DNA of 64,000 bases, taken from contig NZ_PYAS01000001.1 of NCBI RefSeq assembly GCF_003014695.1, positions 1 to 64,000 on the forward strand. Reading direction: 5' to 3'. The stretch is from Dyadobacter jiangsuensis (GTDB lineage: Bacteria; Bacteroidota; Bacteroidia; Cytophagales; Spirosomataceae). The notes under the pieces were generated by a model. It had not been told where the DNA came from, ran no database searches, and saw nothing but the letters and a program-made list of their open reading frames with translations. The position numbers and the translations under genes were made by a program. Positions 58,071-64,000 of the stretch are shown here, piece after piece; position 1 is the first letter of the stretch, and every line of letters begins with the position of its first letter.

Positions 58071-61000
58071 TTAATAGATAAGTTGTTCTTCTTCCGCGGG
58101 TTTTCTGACGCTGCCGCTCACTTTTTCGTGCAGTGTCTGAAACAGCACGAAGAGCACGGGAATGATGAATACCCCAAAAAGCGTCCCGATCAGCATACCG
58201 CCGACCGCAGCCGTACCGATGGACCGGTTGCTCAATGCGCCTGCTCCCGTGGCAAGCATCAAAGGCAACAGCCCGAAAACGAATGCGAAAGAGGTCATCA
58301 GGATCGGTCTTAACCGGGTTACGGCACCTGCGACCGCCGAGCGAACGATGCTTTCGCCGCTGAGGCGGTGCATCAACGCAAACTCGACGATCAGGATCGC
58401 GTTTTTGGCTAACAGGCCAATGAGCATAATGAGGCTGATTTGCAGGAAGATATTGTTGTCGAGACCGAAAATTCGCGCGAAAAGGAAGGCTCCGGCCAAT
58501 CCCACAGGCAGCGAAAGCAGCACCGAAAACGGCAGGATGTAGCTTTTGTACTGGGCACTGAGCAAGAAGTAAATGAATACCAGGCTGAGCAGGAAAATGA
58601 GCAGCGTCTGGTTGCCGCTTGAAATTTCTTCGAGGCTCAATCCCGAAAATTCATAGGCATAGCCCTGCGGTAATGTTTTCGCAGCCACCTCGCGGATGGC
58701 CCTGATCGCGTCGCCGGAGCTATAACCTGGTTTGGGAGCCCCATTCACTGCGGCGGCTGTAAACAGGTTGAACCGGTTGATAAACTCGGGGCCGTACACT
58801 TTTTTCAAAGTCACAAACTCGGAGATCGGCGCCATGGTACCGTGCTCATTGCGCACGAAAATCTTGTTGATCGCGTCCGTTCCCGAACGCTGCCCCGCCT
58901 CGGCCTGTATCATGACCTTGTACTGCTTGCCGAACCGGTTGAAATCCGAAGCGTAAATCCCGCCGAAATAGCCTTGCAATGTGCTCAATACGGCATTAAC
59001 CGGGATGCCTGCTTCCATGCATTTGGCCACGTTTACCTGCACCTCGTACTGAGGGAAGTTGGTGTTATAGGATGTAGCCGCGTACAGCACCTCGGGGCGC
59101 TGGTTGAGCTCGCCCATAAATTGGCCGATCACGCGATCAAATGCCTGGTAACTGCCGCCGGTTTTGTCCTGCAACTGGAATTCGAAACCGTCGTTGTTTC
59201 CAAATCCCTGCAAGGTGGGAGCGGCGAAGAAGATGATACTGGCATCCCTGATGCCGGCTGTTTTGGCAAACAGGGTACCTACAATGCTCTTGATATCCTG
59301 TCCCTTCTGCGTTCGCTGGCTCCATGGTTTGAGGCGGATGAAAATGGCGGCATACGAGCTGCCGACCCCGCTCATCAGGTCCATTCCCGCCAGCCGAGAT
59401 ACCAGCTCGATTTCCGGGATCGTCCGGGCAATGCTGTCGATCTGGTTAGCGATGACCTCGGTCCGTTCCAGTGACGTGGCGGGGGCCAGAATGACGTTTC
59501 CATAGATCGAGCCGCTGTCTTCGTTGGGCACAAACCCGGTAGGTGTAGTACTGATCAGGAACCAAAGCAATGCGCTGAATGCGGCAATTCCCCCGACTGC
59601 GATCCACTTTTTATGGATCAGCAAGCGGACCGATCGCTTGTACCGCCCGGTCATAGCCTCGAAAGAGGCATTGAAACCGCGGTAAAAACGTGGCAGGAAA
59701 CCATTGCCGGCCTGGTGCGCATCGCTGTGCGGTTTCAGGAGCAGGGCGCACAATGCCGGGCTGAGTGTGAGCGCATTGATGGCCGATATGACAATCGCCA
59801 CGGCGAGTGTCAGCCCGAATTGCTTGTAGAATATCCCCACGGAGCCCGTTACGAATGTGACCGGCACAAATACGGCCGCCATAATGAGCGTAATGGAGAC
59901 AATGGCCGTACTGATTTCACTCATGGCGTCGATCGTCGCCTTTTTGGCCGAGCGGTAACGGTGGTCAAGCTTAGCGTGCACGGCTTCTACCACTACAATG
60001 GCGTCATCTACCACGATCCCGATTGCGAGTACCAGCGCGAAGAGCGTCAGGAGATTGATCGTGAAACCGAATATTTTCAGGAAGAAAAACGTACCGATGA
60101 TTGCGACAGGCACGGCAATGGCCGGGATGAGCGTTGAGCGGAAATCCTGTAAAAAGAGGAAAACGACGATGAAAACCAGCGCAAATGCTTCTGCCAATGT
60201 CCATATCAGCTTGGAAATCGATGCATCCAGAAACTCGTTGGCATTGGAGAATACGCTGTACCGTATACCTTCCGGGAAAGATTTTGAAGCTTCGCCCAGG
60301 ATCCTTTCGCATTCCTGGATGATCTCATGCGCATTGGAGCCTGCCATTTGGGTAATGGCCACGTAGGGCGCCTGCCGCCCCTGCGCGGTGATGGTGCTCG
60401 CGTAGGTGTAAGAGCCCATTTCAAGGCTGGCGACGTCCTTCAAAGTAAGCAGCTGTCCGTTTCCGGTGGATCGAAGGATGATGTTTTCAAATTGCTCCGG
60501 CTTTTCCAGTCGTCCGGTATATTTGAGGGTATACTGGAAAACCTGATTGCTGTTTTCGCCCACTTTTCCTGGTGCGGCTTCGATGTTCTGCTCTGCAAGC
60601 GCACGGATAATGTCCTGGGGTACAAGGCCATATACGGCCATCACATCGGGTTTTAGCCAGACCCGCATGCTGTAATCCATGCTGCCGTATACCTGCGCGG
60701 AACCAATGCCGGGAATACGTTTGATCTGCGGCATGACATTGATTTTAAGGTAATTGTCCAGGAATTTCTGGTCGTACTTTCCGTCCTGGCTGTACAACAG
60801 GAAACTGAATACCTCGCTGTTGAGTCGCTTGCTTGTCGTGATTCCCACTTTGATTACTTCGGCGGGGAGCAGACTGGTAGCCTTCGTAATGCGGTTTTGC
60901 ACATTGATCGCCGCCATATCGGGGTCGGTTCCCTGCTTGAAATTAATGGTGATGGTGGCGCTGCCGTCGTTGCTGGCTTTGGAAGTCATGTAGGTCATGT

Positions 61001-61220
61001 TCTCCACGCCGTTGAGTTCTTCTTCCAATGGCGTAATCACTGTTTTCATCACTACGGCGGCGCTCGCGCCCTGGTAGGTGGTATTCACCTCTACGGCCGG
61101 CGGCGCAATGTCGGGATATTGCGATATGGGCAGTGAAAACAGCCCCAGCAGGCCCAGGATGACGATCATAATCGATATAACTGTCGACAGGACCGGGTTT
61201 TCGATAAATTTATTCAACAT
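58071..61220 (-). CDS. RND multidrug efflux permease (HAE-1/AcrB family)
   Basis: ATG at 61220 (MLNKFIENPVLSTVISI...) gives 1049 residues, the AcrB length; the longer frame runs into the adaptor gene. Twelve membrane helices in two halves. The proton-relay aspartates are in helix 4 (AIGIVVDDAIVVVEAV), and the helix-10 lysine is in IGLLAKNAILIVEFA. Porter-domain motifs are NRFGKQYKVMIQAE and GYAYEFSGLSLEE. It exports lipophilic or amphiphilic compounds with proton antiport. The ATG overlaps the adaptor's end by 11 bp, so the two are coupled. Confidence 0.93.
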   Translation of the reverse strand: MLNKFIENPVLSTVISIMIVILGLLGLFSLPISQYPDIAPPAVEVNTTYQGASAAVVMKTVITPLEEELNGVENMTYMTSKASNDGSATITINFKQGTDPDMAAINVQNRITKATSLLPAEVIKVGITTSKRLNSEVFSFLLYSQDGKYDQKFLDNYLKINVMPQIKRIPGIGSAQVYGSMDYSMRVWLKPDVMAVYGLVPQDIIRALAEQNIEAAPGKVGENSNQVFQYTLKYTGRLEKPEQFENIILRSTGNGQLLTLKDVASLEMGSYTYASTITAQGRQAPYVAITQMAGSNAHEIIQECERILGEASKSFPEGIRYSVFSNANEFLDASISKLIWTLAEAFALVFIVVFLFLQDFRSTLIPAIAVPVAIIGTFFFLKIFGFTINLLTLFALVLAIGIVVDDAIVVVEAVHAKLDHRYRSAKKATIDAMSEISTAIVSITLIMAAVFVPVTFVTGSVGIFYKQFGLTLAVAIVISAINALTLSPALCALLLKPHSDAHQAGNGFLPRFYRGFNASFEAMTGRYKRSVRLLIHKKWIAVGGIAAFSALLWFLISTTPTGFVPNEDSGSIYGNVILAPATSLERTEVIANQIDSIARTIPEIELVSRLAGMDLMSGVGSSYAAIFIRLKPWSQRTQKGQDIKSIVGTLFAKTAGIRDASIIFFAAPTLQGFGNNDGFEFQLQDKTGGSYQAFDRVIGQFMGELNQRPEVLYAATSYNTNFPQYEVQVNVAKCMEAGIPVNAVLSTLQGYFGGIYASDFNRFGKQYKVMIQAEAGQRSGTDAINKIFVRNEHGTMAPISEFVTLKKVYGPEFINRFNLFTAAAVNGAPKPGYSSGDAIRAIREVAAKTLPQGYAYEFSGLSLEEISSGNQTLLIFLLSLVFIYFLLSAQYKSYILPFSVLLSLPVGLAGAFLFARIFGLDNNIFLQISLIMLIGLLAKNAILIVEFALMHRLSGESIVRSAVAGAVTRLRPILMTSFAFVFGLLPLMLATGAGALSNRSIGTAAVGGMLIGTLFGVFIIPVLFVLFQTLHEKVSGSVRKPAEEEQLIY

Positions 61221-62358
61221 GGTAAGTAATGTTTGTTTCCATCGGTCTGATCCGCATGCCGTCTTTAAGTGTAGGGAGTCCTTCCGTGACCACCTTCTCG
61301 CCACCTGTGAGTCCTTTGCCTACCACGTAACGGCCGTCGGGTGTTGTACTTTGTATTTGAATTTCAATGCTTTGTATTGTTCCGTCCTTTTTTACGGTAT
61401 ATACAAAAGTCTTTTCCTGTAATTCAAATGTCGCCTTTGCCGGTATTAGAATGGCTTCTTTCAGTTGGGTAGGAATGCGGACGAGCCCGCTGGCGCCGGT
61501 GCGGAGCAACCGCGCGGGGTTTTGGAACGACGCCCGGACGGGAATGGAACCGGTGCTGGTATTGATGAGCCCGCCCACCGATTCGATCTGGCCTTTCAGC
61601 GGATATTCCCGTTTATTGGCGAGGATCAGCTGCACCGGCGGAATGGATTTCAGCTTTGTACCGAGCTTCGAACCATCATGGTTATACGTAAAGTCGAGAT
61701 ACTGCTTTTCGTCCCAGGAGAAATAGGCGATCATTTCCCCGATGTCGGAGACGGTCGTTAGCGCCTGGGGCGATGTACTGCTCACCAGGCTTCCCGTTTT
61801 GTAGGGTATGAGTCCGATGACGCCGTCGACGGGGCTGGTAATGCGCGTATAACCCACATTGTTTTTCGCATTTGCCAGGCTGGCCCTGGTCTGGGCCAGC
61901 GCAGCTTCCCGTGCATGCAGTGTATATTCGGCTGATTTTAATTCATAGCTGCTGATAATGCCTTCTTTTTCAAGCGGTCGCGTTTTTTCGACCTGCATGC
62001 GGGCCAGGTTCACTTCCGCTTCGGCGCTCTTGATCGCCGCGGTAGCTGTTTTTACTTCCTGCTCGTATTGCGGGGCATGAATGGAGAACAACAGCTGCCC
62101 TTTACGGACGACGGCACCCTCTTCGATGTATATTTTATCAATGAAACCATCGACTTTCGGCCGTATTTCGATGTTTTGCCTGCCTTCCAGCCGGGCGGGG
62201 TAGTCGATATGCAACACCGCGCTTTCAGGGCGGATCGTGATAACCGGATACTCCTGTGGTTTTTCGGTTGCTACGGCCTGGGTGGGATTGGTATTGCAGG
62301 ATGAGAGAATGATCGGCACGGCGATGAATATGGCCGTCCGGAACAGGATCTTCTTCAT
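61210..62358 (-). CDS. RND efflux periplasmic adaptor (lipoprotein)
   Basis: 382 residues. Lipoprotein signal MKKILFRTAIFIAVPIILSSC with Cys21. Lipoyl halves VDGFIDKIYIEEGAVVRKGQLLFSI and RITSPVDGVIGLIPYKTGSLV, separated by an alpha hairpin, then the beta-barrel and membrane-proximal parts. First gene of the adaptor-permease-channel operon. It is divergent from the SufR-like gene, with a 203-bp gap that probably holds operators for it. Confidence 0.93.
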   Translation of the reverse strand: MKKILFRTAIFIAVPIILSSCNTNPTQAVATEKPQEYPVITIRPESAVLHIDYPARLEGRQNIEIRPKVDGFIDKIYIEEGAVVRKGQLLFSIHAPQYEQEVKTATAAIKSAEAEVNLARMQVEKTRPLEKEGIISSYELKSAEYTLHAREAALAQTRASLANAKNNVGYTRITSPVDGVIGLIPYKTGSLVSSTSPQALTTVSDIGEMIAYFSWDEKQYLDFTYNHDGSKLGTKLKSIPPVQLILANKREYPLKGQIESVGGLINTSTGSIPVRASFQNPARLLRTGASGLVRIPTQLKEAILIPAKATFELQEKTFVYTVKKDGTIQSIEIQIQSTTPDGRYVVGKGLTGGEKVVTEGLPTLKDGMRIRPMETNITYHVE

Positions 62359-62500
62359 GGTATGATGTTAATTTGAGCGTAGTTTTCCTGTGCACCGTTT
62401 GATGAAACGGATCAGTAGGAATGATTAAATTGCCTTGCTAATGGATAACCGGCAATTTAGGAGGAACAGATTGGGCAGCGAAGTGTCATGGCTCGGACAG

Positions 62501-62530
62501 TTTGTTTTCGTGACAAAAGTACTATCTTTG
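62501..62530 (+). promoter_or_regulatory. Promoter of the SufR-like regulator gene
   Basis: TTTG (62501-62504), 18 bp, then TATCTTTG (62523-62530), a strong match to the Bacteroidota -33/-7 consensus. Transcription would start near 62537, about 25 bases before the ATG. Confidence 0.6.
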
Positions 62531-62562
62531 TTTATTAAACCAAATAAATACTTTGTTTATTA
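62526..62562 (+). repeat. Direct repeats CTTTGTTTATTA around the promoter
   Basis: CTTTGTTTATTA is found at 62526-62537 and 62551-62562, 25 bp apart. Between them, TTTATT and AATAAA form a small inverted pair. The first copy is part of the -7 box and the second runs into the ATG, so binding of a regulator here would cover the promoter. Confidence 0.6.
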
Positions 62563-63191
62563 TGAAAAATACCGCTTCCGGCTCTGATAGAGTGATTTGG
62601 ATGCTTAAAACGGCCGGTCCGCAGCCTTTGACGGCCATCGCGGCTGAATTGAACATCACCACGGAAGGTGCGCGGTTCCAGCTTCTGAAGCTGGCGGGAG
62701 AGGGGCTTGTGCAATCCTCGACGGTGTCGAAGGGACGGGGGCGCCCGCAGCAGATCTGGGCATTGACGAAAGAAGGAGAGGGGCGTTTTCCGGATGCGCA
62801 CGCGGAGCTTACCGTAAAACTGATCAGTACCATCCGTGAAACCCTAGGGCAGGACGCATTGAACGCGGTGATCGAGGCGAACAGCCAGAACGGCCTGCGT
62901 AAATACATAAGCGAAACAGGCGGGGCCACCGATCTCGAAGACCGCATTGCCCGGTTAGCCGGTATCCGCGACCAGGAGGGTTATATGGTTGAATATGTGA
63001 AAGATGAGGAAGGTTACCTGCTCATCGAAAACCATTGCCCGATCTGTGCGGCCGCGACTGCCTGCCAGGATTTTTGCCGTTACGAATTGAAAACGTTCCA
63101 GACGGTGCTGGGCGACGGTGTGGACATCAAACGCGTGGACCACATACTGGCGGGCGCGCGCCGCTGCGCATACCGCATCAGCGAGAAGTAA
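62562..63191 (+). CDS. SufR-like winged-helix regulator with a C-terminal cysteine cluster
   Basis: 209 residues from ATG 62562 (a TTG at 62553 lies inside the repeat). The N-terminal winged helix is VIWMLKTAGPQPLTAIAAELNITTEGARFQLLKLAGEGLV, then VSKGRGRPQQIWALT. The C-terminal part has Cys159, Cys162, Cys168, Cys172 and Cys202 in HCPICAAATACQDFC and ARRCAYRI. The 159-172 spacing equals the C-x12-C of cyanobacterial SufR, an iron-sulfur-cluster repressor, though not all of its cysteines match. A metal- or cluster-sensing repressor is likely. Divergence from the RND operon suggests that it controls efflux. Confidence 0.8.
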   Translation: MKNTASGSDRVIWMLKTAGPQPLTAIAAELNITTEGARFQLLKLAGEGLVQSSTVSKGRGRPQQIWALTKEGEGRFPDAHAELTVKLISTIRETLGQDALNAVIEANSQNGLRKYISETGGATDLEDRIARLAGIRDQEGYMVEYVKDEEGYLLIENHCPICAAATACQDFCRYELKTFQTVLGDGVDIKRVDHILAGARRCAYRISEK

Positions 63192-63329
63192 CCGGAGAGC
63201 TTCCCATGGCACTCCCCGCGGCCTGATATGTGCGAAAGTATGTCTGGTAAGGTGTATATTCTTTAAACTTACTGTGATACAATAAATTGAGACTATATTT
63301 ATGAAAGAAGAAATCAGTCTGTAACCAGT

Positions 63330-64000
63330 ATGTCCGCCAGTGCATCTAACAGCAGTCCCATTAACACGCCCGTAGTGTTGTCCTACTTTTCCCAAAGCGG
63401 GGATCCGAACGATCCTTACCTGGATTTTTTACAGGACGAGTACCGCGCCATCACCGATTCGTGGGAGAAGTATCAGCAAACAGCTTCACCAAAAAGCATT
63501 AATGTGTTGTATCCGGCGCGTGGCGCCGCGGATGTAAAGCAGATCGACGACGATATCCGGGCATTCAAGCACCGGATCATTCTTTTTCATTTCAGCGGAC
63601 ACGCCGGTTCGCAGCTGTTGCTTTTCAAAGATGGTTCGGCTCATGCCAAAGGACTCGCCGGGTTGCTCGGTGAAGCACAAAACCTGAAAGTCGTCTTTCT
63701 GAACGGCTGCGCGACCCACGATCAGGTTAACCTCCTGTTTGAGAAGAACGTGAAGGCTGTGATCGCTACCCGTGGAAAGGTCAATGACGGGGTTGCCAGG
63801 GACTTCTCGGAAACCTTTTATGAGGCCGCCTCTTCAACCGATTACACGATCCGCGAAGCGTTTGAACACGCAGTCAATACCATGATCAAGGACGGACGCA
63901 TTGCACCGGAAACTTCGACGGCATTGATCAGCTGGCGCGGCATTGCCAAAGACAGCAGCGACGAGAAGGACCGGTGGGAGTTGTTTGTCAAAGAAGGCTT
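63330..64000 (+). CDS. CHAT-domain (caspase-like) protease, 5' part; continues beyond the window
   Basis: ATG 63330 opens a frame that runs to the window edge (223 complete codons). The CHAT fold is seen in PVVLSYFSQSG...LDFLQDEYRAI, then the catalytic His91 in FHFSGHAGSQ and Cys127 in VVFLNGCATHDQV, followed by VKAVIATRGKVNDGVARDFSETFYEAA. CHAT proteases are caspase-like peptidases. In bacteria they are often parts of defence or programmed-death systems and can be activated by attached sensor domains (known for the family). The effector or sensor domains of this protein are not visible yet. Confidence 0.85.
   Translation, partial: MSASASNSSPINTPVVLSYFSQSGDPNDPYLDFLQDEYRAITDSWEKYQQTASPKSINVLYPARGAADVKQIDDDIRAFKHRIILFHFSGHAGSQLLLFKDGSAHAKGLAGLLGEAQNLKVVFLNGCATHDQVNLLFEKNVKAVIATRGKVNDGVARDFSETFYEAASSTDYTIREAFEHAVNTMIKDGRIAPETSTALISWRGIAKDSSDEKDRWELFVKEG

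Noticed and set aside
1-64000. CRISPR arrays, rRNA and tRNA genes
   Set aside because: I saw no regularly spaced repeats and no cloverleaf or rRNA-like sequence. A tRNA scan would be decisive, and I could not run one.

Overview
This window looks like chromosomal DNA of a Bacteroidota bacterium, most likely a Cytophagales member close to Dyadobacter or Spirosoma (inferred). The evidence is two SusC/SusD pairs, proteins with type IX secretion C-terminal domains, a TPR-fronted hybrid two-component regulator, GLRR-free lipoprotein signals typical of the phylum, and promoters of the TTG / TAnnTTTG type rather than TATAAT. Most of the window is moderately G+C rich. An islet at about 0.96-2.76 kb is clearly A+T rich. 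I saw no rRNA, tRNA or CRISPR array.

Region by region. 0-3 kb: the end of an IS21-like element cuts off the 5' part of a TlpA-type thioredoxin gene. An A+T-rich islet follows (DUF4304 protein, small lipoprotein with a 17-bp tandem duplication at its start). 3-10.3 kb: an alpha/beta hydrolase, then a minus-strand block with a TPR hybrid histidine kinase/AraC regulator and two tandem DUF4394 lipoproteins. 10.4-17.3 kb: a gene graveyard. It holds a broken PAF-acetylhydrolase-like gene, a pseudouridine-synthase accessory domain without its catalytic half, a divergent HxlR/oxidoreductase pair in which both 5' ends have been deleted, an outer-membrane protein tail and a LytTR fragment. Among these lie intact genes (RidA, a Crp-like regulator, HxlR, SDR, a TPR protein), and several have clear operators.

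17.3-44.5 kb: two large sugar-acid/polysaccharide utilisation operons face each other. The plus-strand operon carries a divergent Nramp-like transporter, an NAD epimerase, a DHDPS-family aldolase, a PQQ-type sugar dehydrogenase fused to cytochrome c, SusC/SusD and a pectin-lyase-fold protein. The minus-strand operon carries SusC/SusD, a heparinase II/III-like lyase, a class III aminotransferase, an enolase-superfamily dehydratase, an SDR, a ceramidase-like hydrolase and a sodium:solute symporter. Two paralogous GntR/FCD regulators flank an SMP-30 lactonase between the operons. Palindromes with a GTATAC core sit on the promoters of the minus-strand operon, one regulator gene and the lactonase gene, which points to a local GntR regulon. 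The enzymes together would fit a non-phosphorylative route: sugar -> lactone -> aldonate -> 2-keto-3-deoxyaldonate -> pyruvate plus aldehyde. The substrate is not known.

44.8-64 kb: two type IX-secreted surface proteins (leucine-rich type and BspA type). A TetR regulator follows, divergent from a three-gene type I secretion-like operon whose ABC ATPase is degenerate. Next come a tannase-family esterase, an ANT(6)-like aminoglycoside adenylyltransferase, and an RND efflux operon divergent from a SufR-like regulator with a cysteine cluster. The window ends inside a CHAT-domain (caspase-like) protease gene, whose partners lie outside.
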